A stretch of 31,681 bases of DNA from Smittium culicis (lineage: Eukaryota; Kickxellomycota; Harpellomycetes; Harpellales; Legeriomycetaceae): contig LSSN01000731.1 in NCBI GenBank assembly GCA_001970855.1, positions 1 through 31,681 of the forward strand. The letters are read 5' to 3'. Below the pieces are notes generated by a model that did no database searches, was not told where the DNA came from, and saw nothing but the letters and a program-made list of their open reading frames with translations. How positions within the stretch are numbered: position 1 is the first letter of the stretch; each line of letters opens with the position of its first letter. This document shows, one piece after another, positions 20,501 to 31,409 of this stretch. Made by a program: the position numbers and the translations under genes.

Positions 20501-20587
20501 TAGTTTAATTGCAAAATATGGATGCGCGAGTTAATACTAGAAAAATTTACGCGTGAATAATATATTTGGCGGTTAGATCTGACTTTA
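17521..20587. other. AT-rich stretch without a confident gene
   Basis: Apart from a 49-codon ORF at 17696-17845, no frame looks coding. T-rich and A-rich runs near 18970-19050 produce a Lys-rich minus-strand ORF of low complexity that I do not accept. A short readable block at 18495-18587 ending at GTAAGT could be an orphan exon but has no partner. Confidence 0.5.
17696..17845 (+). CDS. Small ORF with secretion-signal-like start, doubtful
   Basis: ATG at 17696, 49 codons, TAA at 17843-17845. The product starts MKLFILSSALFAKNPPYG, which has a Lys, a hydrophobic core and a small residue as in a signal peptide, then becomes very basic (pI high, many Lys). It could be the first exon of a lost secreted protein, as the AT-rich tail has the composition of non-coding DNA. 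It resembles nothing I know. No promoter or intron can be argued for with confidence. Confidence 0.22.
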   Translation: MKLFILSSALFAKNPPYGKKYYKENEISFKNFKNRIHKPLREIKKIKTH

Positions 20588-20780
20588 CATTTTCCTAACA
20601 AACACTATAAAAAAAACGAATTTATTGATTCGTTTATGATTTAATAGATAGATTGTTATTTGCTGCTATTCATAGTCAAGCCAATACTTATTGATTTTTT
20701 GAAATTGATGTATTTTTATCGATATCAGTTTGCTATATTTGGTAGATCAAAAACAATCTACTGCTCGTGATAGGGTTTAA
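20588..20780 (+). repeat. TTAA-type MITE-like repeat, copy 1
   Basis: It aligns with copy 2 (24662-24869) along its length. The 3' end reads GCTATATTTGGTAGATCAAA then CAATCTACTGCTCGTGATAGGG, and the 5' part shares AAAAAAAACGAATTTATTGATT. The 5' terminus has lost the CCCTTTC motif (CATTTTCCTAAC) and the 3' TTAA reads TTTAAA. Confidence 0.6.
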
Positions 20781-21233
20781 ATATAAGTTCTTCCAAATTA
20801 TCTAAAATTACGAATAGTCTATTGGCTAGAGCAGATCTAAGCACTCTTTGTTGTGATTCAGCCAGTAATTTATAAGTCGAAGTACTTTGATTTCGAGTTT
20901 TGGCCAATTGTGTTTGAGCTTGGGTTAGCTATTGAGAAATTTATATTTTTATATTTTTTGATCAGATCGAAGCAATAAGTAAAAATTAAAATAATTAAAA
21001 TGAAATAAAAATTTTTCGCTAAAATTTTTTTGCTGAGATTTCATTGGAAAGAAAAGAAACCAAAAATATTTTTGCGCTATATAACTAATGTAAAATATCC
21101 TTTCCTGTTTTATGCAAGAAAAGATAGAAGCCTTATTTTTTATTAGCGCAGAGTAATATTCAATACTCTTAATATCTCAAGGTCATCCTCTTTACTTTTT
21201 CCGCACTCAATCAGTTTTTGTCCATTCGAATAA
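20781..21233. other. Upstream region of the RRP1-like gene
   Basis: No ORF is seen. The last 60 bp before the ATG are pyrimidine-rich (CATCCTCTTTACTTTTTCCG), a common setting for fungal transcription starts. No TATA box can be singled out in such AT-rich sequence. Confidence 0.35.
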
Positions 21234-23553
21234 ATGAGCTCTTCAAAATCCGGCATATCCTTTGGCTCTCGATTGGCAAACACAGGTATTAATCGTCCAT
21301 CTCCCCCAAATACTACCGTGTTATATTTCCTTGTACATCTATCATTAAAAAAATTTTCATATTATAATATGAAAATTCTTATTACACTTTATACTCTCTA
21401 TTTTCTTTTTTCCTACATACCTTCTCTGTTCTATCCACCACTTTTCATGATTTCATTATTGTCAAGAAATTTGTACATTATTTTCCATAAACTTATAAAA
21501 TTTAATGTCGTTTCTAATATAGATAAATCCATTCGCGATGCTGCCCTGTCCAAACTGACCAAATTTTTATCAACCAGAAATGATTTCACTGAAATGGATT
21601 TAATGAAAATTTGGAAGGCCCTATACTATTGTAAGTTTCCTTATGGCCATATCACCTTCTATATACTTAACAATCTTTCATTATATTTATAGGTTATTGG
21701 TTATCTGATAAACCTCTAATACAGCAGGAGCTTGCAGAAAATCTAGCCAAAATACCTCTTTCCATTAGCTACAACACTGGATTTCTATATATTCAAACCT
21801 TTTGGAAAACCATTGTGAGAGAGTGGCCACAACTGGATCGCCACAGGTACTATTTTTTTGTTCTAAATTTAAAATAATTTTCAATACCTTAAAAATTGTA
21901 TTGAACATTAGAGCTTTTGGCTGACATTTTATTTTATTTTATATTATCTTATTAAAACCACTATTTTACAACTATTATAGAATAAGCAAATACTACATGC
22001 TCATGCGCAAAGTTTTTTATTATACTATTGTTTTATTGCACAACAACGATTTTTCAGAAAAGTCATCAAAAAGATACTTCAACACCATGATCAATTATCC
22101 TTTAAAGTAATTCCATTATATTTTACATATGAATTTATTATTTATCACTTTTTAACTCTACTGTAATTTTTTATTTAGTCCAACAAACCCTAAATACCCC
22201 GATGGCGTTCGCTCTCATGTTGGTGAAATACTAATGGATGAAATTTCAAGATACTACTTAAATTTCAGCGATTCAATTTCCGATATTAGCAAATCAACTA
22301 CATCTATTTTACGCCCATTCTTGCACTTTATATCTCAAACTCAAAATTCTAGAATATTCAAAATTTTTTTGAAAGAAGTTATTGAATTTCCATTTTCAAG
22401 CTACGAACTAGAAGAACAAGGTTTGTAGTTTTTATAGTCCTACCACTCATACTACATTTATTATATTATTTTAATTTCAAGATCTGTTTTTACCTTTTTC
22501 GCATTTGATAAATCTTATTGGTAAATACTCATTTTAACAGAATTTGAAGATCCGTCCCTTTCCCCGTTGCTTATTTCCATGGGATCTCAGTTTTTGACGT
22601 ATTTAAAAAGCTCTATATCTGACATATCTTTTGATATTAATAAAATAAACGAATTTGAGCAAGTTTATGACCATTACTATGAAGATTTTCCAGAATCTTT
22701 AGACTCCTACCTTTCTACTAAAAACGATTCAATAGATAAATCTAATGAGCATTCCATCGAAAATTCTATTGAAAATGAACTTACTAATGGCATACATTCT
22801 TCTGACCATCCTGAAACACCTTTAGCTGAAGAATCTATCAGTAAAAGCCCAAGCTCCAATAAAAAATCCAAAAAAGCTCATTCCAAAAACAACTCAATTT
22901 CAGAAAGCCCTCTTAATGAACCACATTTCGAGTATATTGCCCCTCCTTTAAACACGACTCCTATTACAAAACCAGACTCTACTGCAAATAAATCTAAACG
23001 AAAGTTATCTCTTGAATCTCAACATAATGGCAATTCAAACATCAGCTCGCCTGATTCTGAGACATCAAAATCCTCCCGAAAGTCAAAAAAGTTAAAAAGA
23101 GCTAAAGAATTTACTGTTTCTCCTAAAAGCGATACTAAACCGCTTTCTGTTCAAGAATCTATCACCCCTAAACAATCCAAAACTCCGTCTTCTGACATGA
23201 AAACTCCAAACTCCGATGCTATCAATGATATTTCCACGCCTACAGAAAAAAAGTTCACTTGGGCTCTAGAACGAAATTCCACAAAAAGTAAATAAAAACA
23301 ATTTATTTTTTATTAATATTGTCTAACTCTTCGTTATTTTATATTAAAAAAAATTATTTTAGGATTCCAAAAGAAAGTTCCTATTTCACCTATGGTTCAG
23401 GAAATTGATTTTTCGATAACTCCTAAAAGATCTGCTCTTAAAAAGCATAGCTCATATGACTCCAAAGATTCTGATATAACTCCATCTAAAAAGAAAAAAT
23501 CTCCAAAGACAAAAGCCAGTGCAATGGTCTTAGCTAACTTGAAAAACAATTAA
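21234..23553 (+). CDS. RRP1: RRP1/Nop52-like nucleolar ribosome-biogenesis protein, 7 exons
   Basis: The CDS joins 21234-21285, 21523-21630, 21693-21846, 21981-22106, 22179-22420, 22541-23287 and 23363-23553 (1620 nt, 539 residues). All introns are GT-AG and all phases agree. Residues 9-220 or so form the Nop52 domain: FGSRLANT-DKSIRDAALSKL, then LMKIWKALYYCYWLSDKPLI, then FWKTIVREWPQLDRHRISKY and YPDGVRSHVGEILMDEI. The second half is a Ser/Lys/Pro/Asn-rich, probably disordered tail with basic nuclear-localisation-like clusters. It ends with KKFTWALERNSTKRFQKKVP, like the short conserved C-terminal motif of RRP1 proteins, and a basic end. Family members act in the nucleolus in 27S pre-rRNA processing for the 60S subunit. 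The ATG is the first in frame, 9 residues before the domain. Intron 1 (237 nt) is unusually long. The gene looks intact. Confidence 0.9.
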
Positions 23554-24661
23554 TTTATTATTTAAAAATTACCCACATTACATATTTCTTAATTATCATA
23601 AAGACACTTGTGTAGCTTTCAAAAAAAAATTTAAAATTACAATATTGTTTTTTTATAGGTTTAAATAATAATTTTTTCTCATAACTCCTAATGATTTAAT
23701 ATGACTACGAATCAGTCTATTGCGCATTTATTAACAAGTCTTAAATTTTTCTTTTTTCTTTTCTAAATTTAACTATTTCTTTATTTTATAAAACAGTTAG
23801 TTAAGAATATATAGTTTATAAATGTATAATCCTAAAAATTTACTACATATGTAATTGGAGATTGTACTATTAAGATTAAGCATTTTGGAAATTTTTGGCA
23901 CGACGTCTTATGATTTTACTATTTATCTATTACCAAACGAGAATTTCCTGATGTTATTATTTTTTTATGAATATAATTTTTTGGCTTTATTATAATAAAT
24001 CTCAATATAAAAATATATCAGATTGGACAGCGGGAAGGAGTATAATATTCTAAAATAAAAATTTTTTTATCAAAAGTATTTCGAGATTCAATATTTGATT
24101 ATATATAATCTATAATTCTAAATATCTTTAAACAGGACATTAAAATTAGTATTCCTATTTTGAAGAAATTTAGAAATTATTTTCTTTCTCTAAAAACTCA
24201 AAATATTATTCCTTTCGGTATTTATTTTATTTTAAAAGCTGAACTATTTGTTTTGTAGACTATTTATAGGAAAACTTTCTATTTGAGCTATCCTTAATCA
24301 AAACTTTAACAGCTTCAAAATCAAAGTATATATGTTAAATTCAGAAGTTTATTTTTTTAAAAAAAATAATAATCATTTAATGTAGAAGGATCTATTCCGT
24401 ATAACTCTATATAAACATTAAAGGTTCTTTTATTCATTTTTGAATTTACAAAAATTTCTGAATAATTCTGGAAATACAAGGTTGGTTTATAAAATTTTTT
24501 TTATTGTCTACTCAGATTTTGTTAAAAATTGAAATAAAAGTTGAATTCACTGTAAAAAATAAGTGCTAATATTATGTTATGGCTATAGAATTTTATAAAC
24601 ATATAGCGTTGAGAATTTTTAATTATAAGCGTGATGTCCAAATTGACATAGATGGCGATTC
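23554..24661. other. AT-rich intergenic stretch
   Basis: 3' flank of the RRP1-like gene. I see no ORF, repeat or RNA gene. Transcription would end in the first 200 bp, but no distinct poly(A) signal stands out. Confidence 0.45.
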
Positions 24662-24869
24662 TTAACCCTTTCCCGTCAAAAATTCTTCCAAAAAAAACTG
24701 ATTTATTGATTTATTGATTAGTTTATGTTTTTTTAAGCATATTTATTACTTGCAACTATTCAACGATAAAACAATGATTATAATAGCCACGGAATTATAG
24801 TATTTTATTTGAACGCTGTTGGCTATATTTTGTAGGTCAAAAACAGTCTACCGCCCGTGAAAGGGTTAA
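24662..24869 (+). repeat. TTAA-type MITE-like repeat, copy 2 (best preserved)
   Basis: The copy is 208 bp and begins TTAACCCTTTCCCG; it ends CGTGAAAGGGTTAA. The two ends form a 14-bp terminal inverted repeat with one mismatch, and TTAA stands at both edges. Its 3' half (GGCTATATTTTGTAGGTCAA, then AACAGTCTACCGCCCG) is the most conserved part among the copies. It has no coding capacity. TTAA targets with a CCC start are the habit of piggyBac-type elements, so a non-autonomous piggyBac derivative is a reasonable guess. Confidence 0.75.
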
Positions 24870-25171
24870 TGAAGAGAGCGTTTTTAGGCGTAGTTGCTGT
24901 GTACGAGTTTTCATGCTCATTTATTACTCATTGTGATTATCCGTACTTATTTTTATGCTAATGTTAGCTTCAAAATGAAATTCACGAATAATAAAACCAT
25001 AATTATATCCAATTCAGCCAATTAATTCAACCTAATATAATGTTATGTCCAATAATTTTAAAATGCAACAAGGTGCTTTCTTCATTCAGACACCCTCGTA
25101 TATATAAATACTATTTTATTATAGATTAAGACGATCTAACTAATAAATTTAATTTTTTAGTTTTAAGTGCT

Positions 25172-25370
25172 AGCCCTATAATCCTTTCAGAGGCGATAGA
25201 CGGTTACTAGTTACAAAATATAAAAAACTATCTAAAGTAAAAATAATACGAATCCGAGCTTAATAATATTATTGGCTTACTACATAGCGCTAGCAAATAA
25301 TAAATTGCTTATAAATCACTTCGAATCAATAGACATAATTTATATAGAGTGCTGGAATGGGAAGTGATAA
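25172..25370 (-). repeat. Possible diverged reverse copy of the TTAA-type repeat
   Basis: The reverse complement of 25172-25225 reads ATATTTTGTAACTAG, then TAACCGTCTATCGCCTCTG, then AAAGGATTATAG, similar to the 3' end of the family. The other end is not recognisable, so this is tentative. Confidence 0.3.
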
Positions 25371-26233
25371 GCTATCTTTGGTCACTTAGATGCTAGACAG
25401 AAGAGGAATATACTGCATAGTATATTTGTATTACATACGCGATTCTTATGGCGATAGGAAATTTTCCCTGTAAAATTTTATTTGTTAACAACTATTAGGT
25501 GGATTTATTGGTTAAATCAATTAAATCCATTTGTTAGCCCATTCACGGGAAATATACTATTTTTGATGCACTAAATACATCCAACTATATTCAATTATTT
25601 TACTATAATTCCAAGGATCTGACAATTATTGGTATACTGAATTTTAACAGCGAATAATATATTTACTTTAAACCATAATCGAATTATAAAATCATTTTTT
25701 TTAAAGAGAGTTGGACGGTGAAGGGTTGGTGAATTCTAATTGAATTAAATACCCTAAATGATTTGGAACGAATAAAAAAATATATTAGATAATTTCAAGT
25801 TACTAGAAATAAAAACTCCCATAAGTCTTGCAGAGACGGAACTTTTTTTCTCGAAGATCCTATTTGCTTTTAAGAATTAGGTAAAGCTATTGGTTGCTAT
25901 TAATTATTAATTCATTGATATTTTCTATATAGATTTATTAGTAAAAATATCAATGTTGAGTAAGAAAAATTGGCTATGAAAAGTTCCGCTCCTCAAAATA
26001 ATCCCCCAAATGCTATATTACACTATAATAATAGTTTCTAAGATTTATATCGTACCAATAATTAAATCCTATCAAAAAAAAATTATGGAATACTATAAAA
26101 GTACGTATTAGAAAATTCCATCGAAAAAATTACATAATACAAACGATAGTTAAATCTAATTGTCTTACCATAAAAATTCATACTGAAAAATCATACTCTT
26201 ATCAAAAGAATCTCTCGTACAGGGAATTTGGTA

Positions 26234-26430
26234 ATAACCCTTTATAGACTTTCACTGTTTGAAAAGATTGATTTTATAGTACATTTATGATTATTAGGGA
26301 ATGTTATTATTTGCTGTTTCTTTCCAACAAGCCAATAATTGATTGAAAATAGGATTTTAAGTATGTTTATTGAGCATAATTGGCTATATATAATAGCATA
26401 AAATTAGTCTACCGTCTGTGAAATGGTTAA
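26234..26430 (+). repeat. TTAA-type MITE-like repeat, copy 3
   Basis: The 5' end ATAACCCTTTATAGAC and the 3' end GTCTACCGTCTGTGAAATGG then TTAA match copy 2; GGCTATATATAATAG lies at the same distance from the 3' end. Length is about 197 bp. An internal AAGCCAATAATTGATT is not shared with copy 2. Confidence 0.65.
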
Positions 26431-26604
26431 AATGAGTGCAAGATGCAAATATTTTCTTGCCACAATTTGCTTTTAGCAACTCCTTTTGCAATAATATTTG
26501 TAAGTTATTTTTTTATAGGAGTTGTATTGCTGTAATAGTTTGTACAAAGTAAATAAATTAAAATATTAAAAATTTCATTCTTTTTAGAGTTTGTGTAATA
26601 TTTA

Positions 26605-26801
26605 ATTAAGCCCTTTCCCTACAACGTTTTGAAAAAATGAGCTTGTAGGTTATTTTATAATTTATAGGCAAATTTAATAAATTCTATAATCTACTATAAG
26701 CTAATAATTATAAAGATATCGAAATTAAATAATTTATATTATATGATGTATTTCTACGTTTTGTTAGACCATTATTAGCCAACCGCTCGGGAAAGGATTA
26801 A
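26605..26801 (+). repeat. TTAA-type MITE-like repeat, copy 4
   Basis: The copy is about 197 bp, starts TTAAGCCCTTTCCC and ends CGGGAAAGGATTAA, again inverted and bounded by TTAA. The 3' part (GTTAGACCATTATTAGCC, then AACCGCTCGGG) is more diverged than in the other copies. Confidence 0.62.
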
Positions 26802-27558
26802 AATGTTTCAGTATTTCAACGGTTAAAAATAAACCGTTGATAATTGATGAAAAGGTTGACAAATGGTTTATGAATATCAATGCCAATAACGTTACGGTAT
26901 TAATAATTTAAAAGTATATTGTATTAGTTAAATATTGTGAAATATAATTTGCGCAAGTAGATAATATAATTGGCTATTTTACTTATTACGTTTAATCTTT
27001 ACATCTAAGATATCGAGATTTTGTTTAAATAGAGGAGCAACTCTGAATAGGAAATGAGAAAATTATGAAAAGCTGATATATTGATGAAGTAAGGAGTTTA
27101 ATAGATAGCTAAAAAAAAGCTTATAAAATTATTTTTTCAAACTTATCGATATGTTCTTTTAGATAGATTTTCTGGCTTGGTGGCAAGTTTGTAATGAATT
27201 GAGAAAAAAAAAAAAGAAAGTTGTTCAAGCAGAATCACAAAACTATGACTAACAAGTATTAGTAGTAAAATAGTAAAAGTATTTGATTGCATCTACTTTA
27301 AAAAAATAAAATGAATTTTTGACAGTTAAAAAAAGTTACGGTAGATATCGTGGCGACATTGAACAGGATAATATGATGTAATGGGCGGATATATAAAATT
27401 TTATGAAATGTTAATATCGCGAATAATTTTTATATTGAGTATTCTTTGAACAACAGGTAGCTCTTTTATAATCAGATACGATAATTGAAATGAGTATTTC
27501 AAGGGCCACGAGGATAAGTAAAGCGTAGATTAAAGATATTTGAAGCCTGTATTATCAC

Positions 27559-27613
27559 ATTTCTAATACTAAAATACGATAGGTCTAAAAGCGAGATTCT
27601 TAGTATTAGAAAT
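27559..27613. repeat. Perfect 14-bp inverted repeat
   Basis: ATTTCTAATACTAA at 27559-27572 and its exact reverse complement TTAGTATTAGAAAT at 27600-27613 enclose a 27-nt loop. No U-run or gene end supports a terminator role; it may be a small insertion footprint or an RNA hairpin. Confidence 0.7.
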
Positions 27614-27929
27614 ATTATGTATCCTGGATAAGGGATTACTTGTGAACAAATTGTTTGGTGATACTATCGCGGATATTTGCAAGATTTGCTTTTATCTGGT
27701 TGGCCCTGTTTAGTAATATAACGAAATGAAATTCGCCTAATCCAGGCATTTTGGCTATTGTCGTGGTTACACTAGAGATAAGAAGTTAGATTAGGGGTGA
27801 TGCAATGGGGATAGAAAGTCTAAATTTACTGGAAGAGTAGGGGAATACCCAAGAATTTTCTACGCCCCTTGCTCTAAGCTATAGATTTAAAGAGATTTTT
27901 TATAGCGCTGCAGATCGTATTTTTTGTGG

Positions 27930-28051
27930 GGGAGATGTGTGTGCTTGTTGCGGGAGATGAGTGTGCTTGGTCCGGGAGATGTGTGTGCTTGGTGCAGGAG
28001 ATGTGTGTGCTTGGTGCGGGAGATGTGTGTGCTTGGTGTGGGAGATGTGTG
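27930..28051 (+). repeat. 22-bp minisatellite, about 5.5 copies
   Basis: The unit GGGAGATGTGTGTGCTTGGTGC is repeated at 27930, 27952, 27974, 27996, 28018 and, in part, 28040. Units differ at one to three positions. It is far more GC-rich than its surroundings and lies about 450-570 bp upstream of the kinase ATG. A 22-bp period does not keep a reading frame, so the His/Pro/Ser/Thr-rich minus-strand ORF across it is a by-product. Confidence 0.92.
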
Positions 28052-28092
28052 AATAAGGTTGCAAGCTGTATCTCGAGTATAAAATAGTCCAT

Positions 28093-28500
28093 TATGTCCG
28101 AATGCAGGTACCTGGCTGCTTATTCGCTACTTTCTTAGGCGCTTATGTGATGCAGAGTCGTTATTGGGCTGTGGCATCAATCAGCACTGCCTCACAGCAA
28201 ATAGATGATCGAAGCTCATTTTATATTAATCATCAAGGCGTAATTCACACAACTTGGTAGCAAATGGAAACATTTTCTACAGCAAAATACTAAACGGCCA
28301 ACTCTGCTCAGCCTATTTTTTTTTTCGCAAGCCTCCAATTCCTTAACGCAACAAATTCCGTTTTCTCATTACAGCGCTGGCTTTTATATTGTGAACCCTT
28401 AGCTGCCCTTGCGTTTTGCTTCAACTATATCTTTCTCATTCTTCTCCCTTTAGTCCATCGCGCAAGTGTATACATCCTCCCCCATTTTATTTCTTCCATA
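28093..28500. promoter_or_regulatory. Presumed promoter region of the AGC kinase gene
   Basis: Non-coding, less AT-rich than the upstream intergenic DNA. From about 28320 the plus strand is strongly pyrimidine-rich (TTCTCATTCTTCTCCCTTTAG at 28434-28454, CATCCTCCCCCATTT near the ATG), a usual feature just upstream of fungal start codons. A CTTTAG at 28449-28454 could be the acceptor of a 5'-UTR intron. No specific factor site is claimed. Confidence 0.35.
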
Positions 28501-30891
28501 ATGAACGTAAACTCCCACATGCAAAAACCCTCCCTTAATGATTTTTACGCCTCCTCGCACAAGGTTGCCTTCCCCTCGAAATCTCATTCTCAGAAAAAAG
28601 TAATGTACACCTCTGATCTTATGAAATCCACTTCCTCTCACAATACTGGCCCTATTCCCTCTAATAAAAAAGACTCTGGGTTCAACAGCCTTCTTTCCCC
28701 TATCCCTCTAAGCTCAAATCATTTTGACAACCAGATCTCTTTAAAATTAAGTCAATCCCCCCTCATGGGCTCTTTTAACTTTTCTTTATCTAATCCTCAA
28801 CCCAAAATCAGCAATACCAACCTCGACTTCAAAGTTTCTGGTTCTACTGCCAACAGAGCTTACGATAAATTCTCTGAAGACTCCCCAAAAAACTTCTCCA
28901 AAAATTCTACAAACACCCCCACTTATTTATCTAACTCTATCTCTATCGACTCAAGCATATCTCTATCAAACACCAAATCTGCCCCCCCTAGCGCTATTAA
29001 AATTTCTTCTAGTGTCTCGCAACGCTCAAACAGCGCTTCATTAATCAGACGCACATATTCCTCAAACTCAATCCGCATTCAGAGTGTCTCTGTGAGCCCC
29101 TCTTCCTTTACCAAAATTAAACTTCTAGGTATGGGCGATGTTGGTAAAGTTTACTTAGTCAAAGAAAAAACCTCTGGCAGATTATATGCTATGAAGGTAC
29201 TAAACAAAAGCGAAATGATAAAAAGAAATAAAATTAAACGCGTCCTAGCCGAGCAAGAAATCCTTTCTACTGCTAATTTTCCCTTCGTTGTCACCCTATA
29301 TCACTCCTTTCAAAGTGAAGAGAGGCTCTACTTTTGCATGGATTACTGCTTAGGCGGTGAATTCTTCAGAGTCCTCCAATCAAGGCCTGGTAAATGTTTA
29401 TCTGAACAGGACTCTAAATTCTATGCCGCTGAAGTCGTTTGTGCTTTAGAATATCTACACCTAAATGGATACATATACCGCGACCTAAAACCTGAAAGTA
29501 AGTATCCCTCCATTCGCTTCCAGTTGACTCCAATATGTTTTTTTCTAACTCTACCCGAATTTCTCTTTTCTTTAGATATATTACTTCACGAAACCGGTCA
29601 CATAATGCTAACTGATTTTGACCTGTCCAAACAATCTCAACCCCTTGGTTCTCCTGGAATACTAAAAAGCAAATCCTTCTTTGCAGTAAAAATTCTTAAT
29701 ACCTTTATTTTACCTCTTTTTCTTTATTTTACCCTTTTTCCCTTGCTCTTTTATAGAATCATCTTGCTTTAGACACCAAATCCTGTACCGCTGCTTTAAG
29801 AACAAATTCTTTTGTTGGAACTGAAGAATATATTGCCCCCGAAGTCATCAGAGGAATTGGACACACTAGTGCTGTTGATTGGTGGACTTTGGGAATACTT
29901 ATCTATGAGATGCTTTTTGGAATAACCCCTTTTAAAGGTTCTAACAGAAACTCTACCTTTAGAAATATTCTCAAAACCGAAGTTTCATTCCCCCACCCTC
30001 CCAAACATCAAGCAATATCAAAGTAATTTCTTCACTTATCTACCTTCTACGACCTCGCTTTTTCAATTTATTTTTTATTCACACCCTTCATTTCTACTTC
30101 TCTGCACCTTTCAACTCCCTATTTTCTCTAATACTTGAATCTCATTTCAGTTTACGTCTTTCGTTTTTACTTACTTTCCCATTTCTCTTCCTTCTTTTAG
30201 CAAATGTAAAAGCTTAATCAGGAGCTTACTGGCAAAACAAGACACTAACCGCTTAGGCCGCAAAGGAGGTGCCTCTGATATTAAATCTAATAGCTGGTTC
30301 AAGGACTTAACTTGGGCTTTACTAAGAAATACAACACCTCCGATTGTCCCTCTTAACGACCCTGCTAAGCAGCAATTTCTAGACTTTGCACTAACATATA
30401 ACGGCACACCTGAAAATCAAAAAAGCTCAAATGCTAAAAATCCTTCAAAAAAATCTAATAACCCTAACTCTAAATCTAAAAATAGGCGCGATTCTGAGTC
30501 GCTGGATATCGAACATGACAAGCTTTATGTTAACGACTCTAAAAATCCTAGGAAAAACCCATTCGAAAAATTCGAATCAAGTAAGGCTTAATCATTTTCT
30601 TAATCTAATTTATTCATTGCTTATTTTTTATGCCTATTCGTTTTGCTATTGCTTTTATTGTTTTCTAACATTCCATATATTTATACTTAGTGTCCATTAT
30701 CCATCTTGAAGATTATGTTGAATCACCAGCCTTTTTTAGCCCCGAGTCCTTGCAACCCCCAAACTCTAGGTGGACTGAAGGTAAATTCATCTCTATGCTT
30801 TTAAATTTTTATTTATATAAACTCTCTTTTTTAAGCAATTTATTAATTTGTTTTTTTTTAATGGGAAATAGTTTTTGATGGTTCTGGCTAA
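28501..30891 (+). CDS. AGC-family Ser/Thr protein kinase, Fpk1/Nrc2/Kin82 type, 6 exons
   Basis: The CDS joins 28501-29497, 29576-29685, 29757-30022, 30201-30580, 30691-30780 and 30872-30891 (1863 nt, 620 residues); all introns are GT-AG and phases agree. Residues 1-200 are Ser/Asn/Pro-rich and probably disordered. The kinase domain starts near 206: glycine loop [13 protein letters not shown] (about 208-220), ATP-binding Lys in YAMKVL (about 232), catalytic [10 protein letters not shown] (Asp about 328), and [10 protein letters not shown] in place of DFG. DFD is typical of this subfamily. The activation loop ends [33 protein letters not shown] follows. The C-terminal extension has a hydrophobic-motif-like NPFEKF. 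Fungal relatives phosphorylate lipid flippases at the plasma membrane or act in hyphal growth. The last two exons are short and less certain. Confidence 0.9.
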
Positions 30892-31380
30892 TCACTCGTC
30901 TCAAAATATCATCACTCGCCTACTATTAAGGATTAACATTAATCTTGCCATTAACATTATGTATTATTCGACTATTAAAACCTATATTATATTTAGCATA
31001 TCTTTTTTTTTGAAATAAAAATTTTAAAATAATTTTTTAAATTGGAATTTCTTTTTTTGCTCCCAAATTACTTAACCTACCAAATTTATCTAATCATTTT
31101 ATCTAATTTTATTTTTTTGTGACTAATTATTAGTTACTTTGTTATTTGATTCATATTTTTTAAAGAAAAATCACAAAATTTCCCGCCAAAATCATGATTT
31201 ATTAAAGTATATTTGCTTAATTTTTGTCTTTTATATGTATTCTAAATATTTGAATATGATTTTTTTCCATTTAAAGCTACTTAATCTATGTTATTAAAAG
31301 AAATTAGCTCAATAATGTTGTAATTGTTATTTTTTTTTTGAGCCAAGTGTTAGGTACGGGTTAATATGTTAATATTTATA
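30892..31380. other. AT-rich 3' flank of the kinase gene
   Basis: No ORF or recognisable repeat is seen. An AATAAAA at 31014-31020 (GAAATAAAAATT) about 120 bp after the stop could serve as a poly(A) signal. Confidence 0.4.
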
Positions 31381-31409
31381 TTATATTAATTATATTTATT
31401 ATGTATATT

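Noticed and set aside
27874..28092. Minus-strand 72-codon ORF with a His/Pro/Ser/Thr repeat
   Set aside because: It is produced by the 22-bp minisatellite, whose period is not a multiple of three, and has no other coding sign.
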